Under the pieces are notes generated by a model, which ran no database searches, had not been told where the DNA came from, and saw only the letters and a program-made list of their open reading frames with translations. A program made the translations under genes and the position numbers. Shown here one piece after another: positions 7,578-14,802 of a DNA stretch of 22,581 bases (the stretch's first letter is position 1; each line of letters begins with the position of its first letter). This DNA is from Pseudomonadota bacterium (GTDB lineage Bacteria; Desulfobacterota; JADFVX01): contig JADFVM010000157.1 of the NCBI GenBank assembly GCA_015222555.1, positions 1 through 22,581 of the forward strand, written 5' to 3'.

Positions 7578-8539
7578 ATGCGAACACGGAGTACCTGAAG
7601 GACGCATTGAACAGGGTAAGAAAGGAGGTTTCAAAAGTGATCATCGGCCAGAAAGATGCCGTTGACAAATCACTGATCGCCATCTTTACAGGGCACCATG
7701 CCCTCGTCGAGGGCGTGCCCGGTGTGGCAAAAACACTCCTCGTCAGAACACTGGCTCATGTGCTGGGCTCCGACTTTAACAGAATACAGTTTACACCCGA
7801 TCTAATGCCGGCCGATGTAACGGGAACAAATGTCTTCAACATGCAAAAAAACGAATTCACTCTCGTTAAAGGGCCTGTCTTTACGTCCTTTCTTTTGGCA
7901 GACGAGATCAATCGCGCACCGGCCAAAACCCAGTCGGCCCTCCTTCAGGCGATGCAGGAACGGGTCGTCACCATCGACCGGACGACGCACAGCCTTTCTC
8001 CAAATTTCACCGTCTTCGCCACACAAAATCCCATTGAGTATGAAGGGACCTATCCCCTGCCAGAGGCGCAAAAAGACAGGTTCATGTTTAAAATTACCAT
8101 GGATTATCCCGGCAAGAAGGAAGAATTTGCACTGGCCAAAAGAACACTTGGTGAGACGTCGCCTGAAGCGATCCTCGCCAGTGGCGGCGTGAACAAAGTC
8201 GTCGATGTGGCTGACCTTCTAAAGCTGCGCGGAGAGTTGGAAAATATCTTCGTTAAGGATGAGCTAATTGCATACATTGTCCACATTATCAGCGAAACGC
8301 GGGCACATGAAAGTGTTCTTGTCGGTGCAGGGCCTCGTGCAACTCAGGCGCTCCTTCTGTCCAGCAGGGCCTATGCCGCCGTTGACGGCCGTGATTTCGT
8401 CGCCCCCGATGACATCAAATACATGGCCCTTCCCGTCCTGGAACACCGTATAGTGTTGCGGCCCGATTATGAGATTGAGGGATTGTCCGTTCGGGAAGTC
8501 ATTCAAAGTATATTAAAGAAGGTCAGCGTTCCAAGATGA
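7574..8539 (+). CDS. MoxR-family AAA+ ATPase
   Basis: This 321-residue protein has the full MoxR layout: GVPGVAKT (47-54, Walker A, with the A-K-T ending usual in the family), LLADEINRAPAKTQSALLQA (107-126, Walker B and following helix), FATQNPIEYEGTYPLPEAQ (148-166, sensor 1 region), R169 as a likely arginine finger and GAGPRATQALLLSSRAYA (sensor 2 helix). The C-terminal lid ends in HRIVLRPDYEIEGLS. MoxR ATPases act as chaperone-like motors on partner proteins, often vWA or DUF58 proteins; here the DUF58 gene follows directly. ATGA overlaps join it to both neighbours. It is the only energy-coupling enzyme of the operon and probably remodels the DUF58 or membrane components. Confidence 0.95.
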   Translation: MNANTEYLKDALNRVRKEVSKVIIGQKDAVDKSLIAIFTGHHALVEGVPGVAKTLLVRTLAHVLGSDFNRIQFTPDLMPADVTGTNVFNMQKNEFTLVKGPVFTSFLLADEINRAPAKTQSALLQAMQERVVTIDRTTHSLSPNFTVFATQNPIEYEGTYPLPEAQKDRFMFKITMDYPGKKEEFALAKRTLGETSPEAILASGGVNKVVDVADLLKLRGELENIFVKDELIAYIVHIISETRAHESVLVGAGPRATQALLLSSRAYAAVDGRDFVAPDDIKYMALPVLEHRIVLRPDYEIEGLSVREVIQSILKKVSVPR

Positions 8540-9906
8540 TGGTACCAACTAACAGGCTAATTCTTTCAACGGCAGTGGTTGTCATTCCCCTGGCTGCCAT
8601 GAGTATTGTCTTCCCCTCATTATCATTGATGACGCTGGCAGCAATAGCTGTTTTTCTGCTTTGTGCAGTCATTGACGCCGCCATGTCAAGGAAGCGTGCT
8701 GAGGGGATTAAAGTGCATTTTCCTGAAAGGGCGTACCTCTTACGTGCACGTAAGGGAAAAATCGAATTTATGGTAGAAAGGAAAAAGAGCTCACTGAAAA
8801 AAATAAGACTCGCCCTGGAATTTCCTGCCCATTTCGAAAGAACAGAGGAAGTATTAGCCATCGAACTGCCCGGTGATGGCGAAGAGTTCCTTTTTCACTG
8901 GTCCTGCATGTCACTCAAAAGAGGAAGTCACCTATTTCACAGATGTTTTATTGAGACAAGCTCGGCCCTGGCTTTCTGGGACGTCCGTTCCCACCAGCCG
9001 GTGAAGCTTGAGCTTCGTGTTTATCCGAACCTGATGAATGAAAGAAAAAATGTGGCCGCCCTCTTTCTTAACGGAAGTAACCTGGGTATCCATAGCCGGA
9101 GACAGATTGGACAGGGGAAGGAATTCGAAAAGCTTCGTGAATACATTCCTGGCGACAGTTATGACCAGATCCACTGGAAAGCCACAGCAAAACGCGGTCA
9201 ACCGGTGAGTAAGGTTTTCCAGATTGAACGAACGCAGGAGGTCTATGTCATTGTCGATGCTTCCCGCCTCAGCGCCAGACCGCTGCAAAAAAGAGGCGGC
9301 ACCGCTGCCGAAAGACAAAAAAAGGCTGAGGACTATTCCGATACAATGCTGGAGCATTGTATCAGCTCTTCATTAATTCTGGGCAGTATCGCCCAGCGTC
9401 AGGGGGACCTTTTTGGTCTTCTCACCTTCAGCGACAAAGTACACAGCTTTGTCCGTGCCAACAGTGGCCGTGAACATTTCAATACCTGTCGGGATGCCCT
9501 TTGCCGGCTTCAACCGCAAGTCGTCACACCCGACTTTGATGAACTCTGTTCCTTCATCGGTCTCAGGCTCAGGCGGCGGGCCCTCTTGATTTTCCTTACC
9601 AACCTCGACGATCCCCTGCTGGCAGAAAGCTTCGAGCGCAACGTGAGCATTCTCGGTCAAAAACATCTCGTTCTTGTCAATATGTTGAATCCTCCCGGCG
9701 TGCATCCACTCTTTTCAAATGCAAACTCCAGTGGCCTCGATGATCTTTATAAGGCGCTGGGCGGGCACATCCTCTGGCAGACCATTATGGAATTCAAGAA
9801 AGACCTGCAGCGAAAGGGCATCGGCTTTTCATTGCTCGACAGTAAGACCATGAGTACAGAGATGGTTTCACAATATATGTCCGTCAAACAGAGGCAACTC
9901 ATATGA
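8536..9906 (+). CDS. DUF58 domain protein, MoxR partner
   Basis: The protein has 456 residues. Two hydrophobic segments (about 9-28 and 31-49) anchor it. A beta-rich region follows, then the DUF58 signature GKEFEKLREYIPGDSYDQIH (194-213) and WKATAKRGQPVSKVF (214-228). A vWA-like part begins at VYVIVDASRLS (236-246). The metal site is not the standard DxSxS: D241 and S243 are there, but the next serine is shifted (S246). DUF58 proteins are encoded next to MoxR ATPases across bacteria and archaea and are presumed clients or adaptors. There are 4-nt overlaps on both sides. Confidence 0.92.
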   Translation: MMVPTNRLILSTAVVVIPLAAMSIVFPSLSLMTLAAIAVFLLCAVIDAAMSRKRAEGIKVHFPERAYLLRARKGKIEFMVERKKSSLKKIRLALEFPAHFERTEEVLAIELPGDGEEFLFHWSCMSLKRGSHLFHRCFIETSSALAFWDVRSHQPVKLELRVYPNLMNERKNVAALFLNGSNLGIHSRRQIGQGKEFEKLREYIPGDSYDQIHWKATAKRGQPVSKVFQIERTQEVYVIVDASRLSARPLQKRGGTAAERQKKAEDYSDTMLEHCISSSLILGSIAQRQGDLFGLLTFSDKVHSFVRANSGREHFNTCRDALCRLQPQVVTPDFDELCSFIGLRLRRRALLIFLTNLDDPLLAESFERNVSILGQKHLVLVNMLNPPGVHPLFSNANSSGLDDLYKALGGHILWQTIMEFKKDLQRKGIGFSLLDSKTMSTEMVSQYMSVKQRQLI

Positions 9907-10928
9907 TTATAGATATGCAACGATTTATCAGTGAGGAAAAGGATTGCTGGAACGAGCTCAATGGCATTCTCCATAAACTGGAAGAGGATCCCGGTCGCCC
10001 CATGAGCCTTGACGAGACAAGACGCTTTTATTTTCTCTACCAGCGAACGTCGGCAGATCTTGCAAAGATAATGACCTTCTCCGCCGAGCCCGATATACAT
10101 CGATATCTCGAGTCACTCGTTGCACGTGCCTACGGGGAAATACATGAAACACGTGAATCCCGCCGAAGCCTGTCTCCCATAAAATGGTTCCTTCAAACCC
10201 TGCCTAAAACCTTTCGCCGACACATCAAGGCATTTGCCCTCTCCCTTGTAATAACACTGATGGGTATTACCTTTGGTGGCGGTGCTGTCGCCCTCGATCC
10301 GGAGGCAAAGGAAGTTCTCATACCCTTTTCCCAGCTTCAGGTTCATCCTTCGGAGAGGGTGGCTAAAGAGGAAAGTGCCTCTGAAGATCGGCTGGAGGGG
10401 AGGAAAACGAGCGGAGCCGCCTGGTATATGACACATAATACGAGAGTAAGTATCTTTACCGTCGCCCTCGGTGCAACGTGGGGCATAGGGACTGTCATCA
10501 TGCTGTTTTATAATGGCGTCATTCTCGGTGCTGTTGCGCTTGACTATATTGTGGCAGATCAATCGACATTCCTCCTGGCCTGGCTTTCCCCTCACGGCGT
10601 GATAGAGATTCCGGCAATCCTTATTGCAGGTCAGGCAGGACTGGTGCTTGCCGGTGCGCTCATTGGCTGGGGCAGCCGCATATCCTTGCAGCAGCGTTTA
10701 AGAAAAATATCGGGCGATCTGGTGACACTCTGTACCGGTGTGGCTTTAATGCTTGTCTGGACAGGCTTTATCGAGTCCTTTATTTCCCAATATCATGAAC
10801 CGGTCCTCCCCTACGCTTTCAAGATCGGCTTTGGCATTGTTGAGTTCTTTCTTCTAATCCTCTTTCTCTGGCGCTGTGGCAGCGGAGCCGACAAAGCCGG
10901 AAATAATGAAAGGTCATTAAATGTCTGA
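9903..10928 (+). CDS. SpoIIM-family (DUF95) membrane protein
   Basis: This 341-residue protein begins with a cytosolic helical region of about 108 residues (W17, then FYFLYQRTSADLAKI at 42-56), followed by hydrophobic segments near 109-130, 183-214, 235-255, 275-292 and 305-323. The motif PHGVIEIPAILIAGQAGLVL (230-249) is the family hallmark. Despite the name, SpoIIM-family proteins occur widely outside spore formers; in Bacillus, SpoIIM belongs to the septal and engulfment peptidoglycan machinery. Together with MoxR, DUF58 and RDD it forms a gene set seen in many phyla. A charged loop (about 130-180) separates the first two membrane blocks. It overlaps its neighbours by 4 and 8 nt. Confidence 0.9.
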   Translation: MIIDMQRFISEEKDCWNELNGILHKLEEDPGRPMSLDETRRFYFLYQRTSADLAKIMTFSAEPDIHRYLESLVARAYGEIHETRESRRSLSPIKWFLQTLPKTFRRHIKAFALSLVITLMGITFGGGAVALDPEAKEVLIPFSQLQVHPSERVAKEESASEDRLEGRKTSGAAWYMTHNTRVSIFTVALGATWGIGTVIMLFYNGVILGAVALDYIVADQSTFLLAWLSPHGVIEIPAILIAGQAGLVLAGALIGWGSRISLQQRLRKISGDLVTLCTGVALMLVWTGFIESFISQYHEPVLPYAFKIGFGIVEFFLLILFLWRCGSGADKAGNNERSLNV

Positions 10929-11724
10929 TTTCCAGAAGAAAGAGTTTGCCTCTGCAGAGAGAGCGAAAAGCAATACGCTGCTTATTCACACACCCGAGGG
11001 CATTATCTTCCCCCTTCTTCTTGCAGGTCCTGTCACAAGGCTGCTGGCCTGGATAATAGACCTGGCTTGTATTATTGTAGCCACCACTTTTTCCCGCCAG
11101 GCGCTGGCCATTACAGGGCTCATCAGCCCCGATTTTTCTCAGGCCCTTACCATGCTCTCCTATTTTCTCATTACAATAGGCTATGGAATCGCTGCTGAAT
11201 GGTATTGGAGGGGGCAGACAATCGGCAAGCGGCTTTTACGTTTACGCGTCATGGATGTGCAGGGGCTCCGCCTCAAGGCGAGTCAGGTAGTCATACGAAA
11301 CCTAATGCGTTTTGTAGACAGTCTTCCTTTTTTCTATTTAATCGGCGGTATTGCCTGTCTCTTCAGCCGGCGGGCACAACGACTCGGCGATATTGCGGCC
11401 AACACCATCGTAATCAGAAATCCGAAAATTTCAGATCCCGACCTTGAGCAGATAATAGCCGGGAAATATAACTCTCTCAGGAAGTATCCCCATCTGTCTG
11501 CAAGGCTGCGTCAAAAGGTGTCCCCCAGGGAGGCAAGCATTGCCCTTCAGTCGCTTTTAAGGCGTGATGAACTGGATCCGGAAGCGAGAGTGGATCTCTT
11601 TAAAAAAATCGCCTTTCACTTCCGCACCATCGTGGAATTTCCCGAAGAGGCTGTGCAGGGGATCACAGATGAACAATATGTACGAAATGTCGCTGACATC
11701 CTCTTTACATCGAAGAGGAGTTAG
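10921..11724 (+). CDS. RDD-family membrane protein with cytosolic tail
   Basis: This 267-residue protein is the second RDD protein of the operon. The RDD signature is R40 with D47 in the first helix, the amphipathic RGQTIGKRLLRLRVMD segment (97-112) and QRLGDIAANTIVIR (153-166). Membrane helices lie near 38-58, 77-94 and 135-148. A soluble C-terminal tail of about 100 residues follows, rich in R, K and E, including REASIALQSLLRRDELDPEA, which is absent from minimal RDD proteins. The ATG overlaps the spoIIM-like gene by 8 nt, and it is the last gene of the operon. RDD proteins paired with SpoIIM-family proteins are common; the shared role is unknown. Confidence 0.9.
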   Translation: MSDFQKKEFASAERAKSNTLLIHTPEGIIFPLLLAGPVTRLLAWIIDLACIIVATTFSRQALAITGLISPDFSQALTMLSYFLITIGYGIAAEWYWRGQTIGKRLLRLRVMDVQGLRLKASQVVIRNLMRFVDSLPFFYLIGGIACLFSRRAQRLGDIAANTIVIRNPKISDPDLEQIIAGKYNSLRKYPHLSARLRQKVSPREASIALQSLLRRDELDPEARVDLFKKIAFHFRTIVEFPEEAVQGITDEQYVRNVADILFTSKRS

Positions 11725-12076
11725 GATTGCATTACCTTCCCTTTCCGTTAAAACGCAGCCGAGTGAAGCAATTGACTGAGGAAGAAGGGCACAAGCTGTC
11801 TGAGCGAAGCGAGTTTTGTGACCGCCGAAGGCAACGGCTGAACGAGGGAAGCCAAGGGCCAAGTTTAGTAACTTAGAAATAATTCCTGCAGTTTGTTTGC
11901 AGAAAAATATTTCGTGAAGGCACTTATCCGGCTTATCCGGGCCTGGGCGGCCTTTCTTTTGTTACTTTTCTTTGTCCGCAAAAGAAAAGTAAATATCCTC
12001 AAGGCAAAGCCTTTGTGCTCTGCCTACGCCCACAGAACAGAGATTTCATAGATTAATTAAAAAGGGCGCCAACAGC
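11725..12076. repeat. Intergenic region with dispersed-repeat-like sequence
   Basis: This 352-bp gap lies between two convergent genes and has no credible open frame. From about 11740 to 11992 it resembles, from memory, a dispersed intergenic element of proteobacteria containing GAGCGAAGCGAG, GTGACCGCCGAAGGC and the closing palindrome at 11962-11992. AAGGC-AAA-GCCTT (12000-12012) adds a small hairpin. A genome-wide copy count would settle whether it is a repeat. Confidence 0.45.
11962..11992. repeat. Perfect 12-bp inverted repeat
   Basis: TTACTTTTCTTT (11962-11973) and AAAGAAAAGTAA (11981-11992) are exact reverse complements around a 7-nt loop. It lies between the ends of converging genes, so it could end transcripts from both sides, but the stem is AT-rich and no distinct U-tract follows. 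I read it as part of the surrounding repeat element. Confidence 0.75.
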
Positions 12077-13579
12077 TTATGATGACCCCTTCTTCTTGTA
12101 ACCACCCGGCCTGCTTCCTGCGCCTTTGGGCCCTTTGCCTCCCGGACGACCTCCCGAACGACTGCCCGGTCTGTTAAAACGGCTGCCCTTTTGAGTCCTT
12201 CCATAGGGGCCCGTCCTTTCTTTTGCCCGCCGGATCATATTCTGCACCTGCTGGCTGTTTAAACCGATCCGATCGGGACCGGCTATTTCTTTTGCGTCCA
12301 TGAGGGCAGACAACGCTCTCGATGCCACTTCAAAGAGTTGATCCGCATCGTTGACAAGATCTAATATTTGCAGCGCTTCATCAAGAACTTCCTGTGCTTC
12401 AAGCTTGGACAGGAGGTCGTCCATGAAATTCTTCCTTACCTCATTGAGAGTGGGGATCTCCTTGTATTTTATGGGCGCACCTGAAACCTTCATGATACGG
12501 CTCAGTTCCTTATACTCCAGCGGAGTTACAAGTGTAATGGCCATTCCTTTTTTACCGGCCCTGCCTGTTCTGCCGATACGGTGAATATAGCTCTGGGGAT
12601 CAAAGGGGATATGATAGTTGAACACATGGGATACGTCAGAGATATCAAGCCCTCTGGCAGCGACATCGGTAGCAACAAGGAGGTCGACCCGTCCCTTTTT
12701 AAAACTGGCAATCGTATCATTCCTCTGTCTCTGCTCCATATCGCCATGAAGGGCCTTTGAAGCGTATCCCCTTGAAACCAGAGTTGTTGACAGTGCATCG
12801 GTTTCTCGTTTTGTACGACAGAAGATAATAGCCCTGCCTGGAGATTCCGTGTCAATAAGACGAACCATGGCCTCTTCCCGCTCTCTTTCTTCCATGACAT
12901 AATAACGCTGTGTGATGTCTACATTCGTTGTAACATCCTTGGGTGTCACATCGATGGCAACAGGTTCCTTCAGTATCTTGTTAGCCAGTTTTCTTATTGC
13001 CGGCGGCATGGTGGCCGAGAAAAGAAGGGTTTGGCGTTCTTTGGGGAGGAACTGGAATATGGCTTCAATATCTTCAAGAAAGCCCATGTCGAGCATCTCG
13101 TCACCTTCGTCAAGGACGACCATTGACGGCTCAAATCTTTTCAGTCTTTTGGATCTAAGGTGATCAAGCAATCTGCCGGGTGTGGCCACCACGACCTGGG
13201 CACCACGGCCAACCATCTCTACCTGCCGACCGATGGACTGGCCACCATAGACGGCGACGGTCTGTATGCCGGCATAGCGTCCAAGTCGAAATAGCTCCTC
13301 ACTTACCTGTGAAGCCAATTCTCTCGTCGGGACAATGACAAGCAGCTTAACAGCGCCTTTACCTTCTATATTGTTCATCGCTGGCAGGCCGAAGGCCGCT
13401 GTTTTTCCTGTGCCGGTTTGCGCCTGGGCAACAACGTCTTTACCTTCCATCACTACGGGAATGGCCTGCTGCTGAATAGGGCTCGGCAGTCTGAAGCCGG
13501 CCTCTTTCACCCCTTTAAGGATGTCCTTTTTAAATCCGAATTCTTCAAATGTCTGATACTTACTTTTGTCCGTCGTCAT
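12077..13579 (-). CDS. DEAD-box ATP-dependent RNA helicase (DEGD variant)
   Basis: This 500-residue protein unwinds RNA duplexes using ATP, in ribosome assembly or RNA decay. The motifs appear in order: Q motif region (FGF at 14-16, PSPIQQQAIP at 32-41), AQTGTGKT (53-60), PTRELASQ (84-91), TPGRLLD (133-139), DEGD (157-160, in place of DEAD), SAT (188-190), IIFCRTK, ATDVAARGLDI and HRIGRTGRAG. After the helicase core comes a helical domain, then a tail rich in G, R, P and K (from about 465) of the RNA-binding kind. AAAGGTG lies 4 nt before the ATG. The gene is monocistronic in the window. The glycine in motif II is uncommon, but every catalytic residue is kept, so it should be active. Confidence 0.95.
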   Translation of the reverse strand: MTTDKSKYQTFEEFGFKKDILKGVKEAGFRLPSPIQQQAIPVVMEGKDVVAQAQTGTGKTAAFGLPAMNNIEGKGAVKLLVIVPTRELASQVSEELFRLGRYAGIQTVAVYGGQSIGRQVEMVGRGAQVVVATPGRLLDHLRSKRLKRFEPSMVVLDEGDEMLDMGFLEDIEAIFQFLPKERQTLLFSATMPPAIRKLANKILKEPVAIDVTPKDVTTNVDITQRYYVMEEREREEAMVRLIDTESPGRAIIFCRTKRETDALSTTLVSRGYASKALHGDMEQRQRNDTIASFKKGRVDLLVATDVAARGLDISDVSHVFNYHIPFDPQSYIHRIGRTGRAGKKGMAITLVTPLEYKELSRIMKVSGAPIKYKEIPTLNEVRKNFMDDLLSKLEAQEVLDEALQILDLVNDADQLFEVASRALSALMDAKEIAGPDRIGLNSQQVQNMIRRAKERTGPYGRTQKGSRFNRPGSRSGGRPGGKGPKGAGSRPGGYKKKGSS

Positions 13580-13608
13580 GATACACCTTTATGTAAAATT
13601 ATTTTGTC

Positions 13609-13649
13609 TCTCTCTTGACGAGAGAATAAAAAACACTTCATCAGTGAAG
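13609..13649 (-). promoter_or_regulatory. Leader hairpins upstream of the DEAD-box helicase
   Basis: Read on the minus strand, a hairpin CTTCA-CTGA-TGAAG (13649-13636) is followed by TG and six T residues (13633-13628). A second hairpin, TCTCTC-GTCAA-GAGAGA (13625-13609), lies about 30 nt before the helicase ATG. The first has the outline of a weak intrinsic terminator, the stem being only 5 bp plus a possible G-U pair. It could be an attenuator or simply leader structure. The 13580-14060 gap otherwise holds a direct repeat copy and the toxin-antitoxin promoter. Confidence 0.35.
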
Positions 13650-13928
13650 CTAATATAGCTCTTTCCGAAATGCGCCGCCAAATGGCAAGTTCGATCTGTG
13701 CGGCTTATGATTTTCCTGTAGGTGGTGTAACGGTTCCGTCTTCGAAGTGAAAAAGAGAGGATACAAAACTGGGGGAAAAATAAACCACTGTGGTTGTTAA
13801 TATCGTAACTGAACAACTGCGTTATTATAAACTTATGCCCTTAAAATAGCAAGGTAAATTAGATGGTTATTAAACTTTTGCGGCCTATGGCTGAAAGGGA
13901 CAAATAATCGCTATCTCGGGATAATATG

Positions 13929-13965
13929 GACATAAGGTCAAAACTGTATCAGGTCAAGGGCTGCC
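13929..13965. repeat. Direct repeat, left copy flanking the toxin-antitoxin genes
   Basis: This is a 37-bp unit beginning GACATAAGGTCAAAACTGTA. It matches 35 of 37 bases of the unit at 14681-14717 in the same orientation. The mismatches are G/C at the eighth base and G/A at the twenty-third. Similarity continues loosely to the right (TGCTT..CTCT). Confidence 0.9.
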
Positions 13966-14003
13966 ACCTATGCTTACTCTATACAATAAAAGGATAATAT
14001 TAT

Positions 14004-14043
14004 TTGTTTTTCAAAAAACCCATGGTATGATAATAAGTATGAT
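14004..14043 (+). promoter_or_regulatory. Candidate promoter and operator of the toxin-antitoxin pair
   Basis: TTGTTT (14004-14009) and TATGAT (14026-14031), 16 nt apart, form a plausible promoter. The hexamer TATGAT recurs at 14038-14043, a 12-bp period, and TGGTA..TACCA brackets both copies. Tandem short sites over a -10 element are what a ribbon-helix-helix antitoxin would bind to repress its own operon. That link is inference. Confidence 0.4.
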
Positions 14044-14060
14044 TACCAAAGGAGGAATGC

Positions 14061-14303
14061 ATGGCTAAAACAAAAATAGCAATTACTTTGGATGAAAAAA
14101 TAGTAAAGAAAGTTGATGGCTTAGTTAAAAAGCACGTTTATCCCAACCGAAGCAGAGCTATTCAAGAAGCCCTTCAGGATAAGCTGGAGAAGATCGAACA
14201 TAGGAGATTAGCACATGAGTGCGCGAAATTAGATCCAGCTTTTGAAAAAGCTATGGCTGAGGAAGGAATGTCTGGGGAGCTAGATGAATGGCCAGAATAC
14301 TAA
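14061..14303 (+). CDS. Ribbon-helix-helix antitoxin of a MazEF-type module
   Basis: This 80-residue protein has a ribbon-helix-helix N-terminus: the strand KIAITLDEKIVKKVDGLV (4-21), then YPNRSRAIQEALQDKL (27-42) as the second helix. The acidic C-terminal half (residues 50-80, ending ELDEWPEY) is the type that wraps and blocks the toxin. AAAGGAGGA (14048-14056) sits just before the ATG. The toxin gene starts inside its last codons (16-nt overlap). Such antitoxins bind DNA as dimers and repress the pair. It belongs to the MazE/CopG-like class rather than the AbrB-fold E. coli MazE. Confidence 0.88.
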   Translation: MAKTKIAITLDEKIVKKVDGLVKKHVYPNRSRAIQEALQDKLEKIEHRRLAHECAKLDPAFEKAMAEEGMSGELDEWPEY

Positions 14304-14626
14304 GAGGTGAAATCAGATGGGCTGATCTTGATCCGACCAAAGGCCATGAGCAAGCAGGCCGCCGTCCAGTATTGATTCTCAGCCATGATGTATTCAATGA
14401 GCGTTCGGGTACAGTTATTGCGATGGCTATAACGAGCAAAACTCAACGTGCCGGGTTTCCGCTCACACTCGAATTAACAGATACAAAACTTCCGAAACAA
14501 TCCTGGTTGAAGATCAGTCAGGTCAGGACGTTATCAGTGGAAAGGATTGGTAAGAAGTTAGGGAGAGTTTCAACCGAGGAAATGATACAGGCCATAGAAG
14601 GTCTGAATGAAATAATAGGGCTCTAA
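14288..14626 (+). CDS. MazF/PemK-family endoribonuclease toxin
   Basis: This 112-residue protein is an mRNA-cleaving toxin of the MazF/PemK/Kid family. GEIRWADLDPTKGHEQAGRR (7-26) followed by PVLILS is the family's N-terminal signature. TVIAMAITSKTQ, the LPKQSWLKISQVRTLS segment and RIGKKLGRVS follow as expected. The length matches the family norm (about 110). Overlap with the antitoxin implies coupled translation. The two genes stand alone between direct repeats, with no other cargo, which points to a small acquired cassette. Confidence 0.93.
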   Translation: MARILRGEIRWADLDPTKGHEQAGRRPVLILSHDVFNERSGTVIAMAITSKTQRAGFPLTLELTDTKLPKQSWLKISQVRTLSVERIGKKLGRVSTEEMIQAIEGLNEIIGL

Positions 14627-14680
14627 TCGGGTAGCCAAAAACAGTTTGAAGAAGACAAGAAATTAAAGCGAGAAATTGGC

Positions 14681-14717
14681 GACATAACGTCAAAACTGTA
14701 TCAAGTCAAGGGCTGCC
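14681..14717. repeat. Direct repeat, right copy flanking the toxin-antitoxin genes
   Basis: This is the second 37-bp unit, beginning GACATAACGTCAAAACTGTA, 752 bp after the left copy at 13929-13965 and 35/37 identical. It lies 55 bp after the toxin stop codon. About 40 bp further on is a palindrome, ATGAGT-CA-ACTCAT (14754-14767). The pair encloses the whole module and its promoter. Confidence 0.9.
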
Positions 14718-14802
14718 CTCTTTGCTTTTGCTCTGTTATTCACAAGGGCTCGCATGAGTCAACTCATCGTTGCTTCGAATCAGAAAATTAAAACAACGCA
14801 GC

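Noticed and set aside
9903..10928. Evidence for sporulation
   Set aside because: SpoIIM-family proteins are widespread in non-spore-formers beside MoxR and RDD genes; no other sporulation gene is present.
11962..11992. Bidirectional intrinsic terminator
   Set aside because: The stem is AT-rich and no separate T-run follows on either strand; it fits better as part of a repeat element.
13589..13816. Short minus-strand open frame before the helicase
   Set aside because: It runs through the helicase leader and hairpins, has no ribosome-binding site and no recognisable domain.
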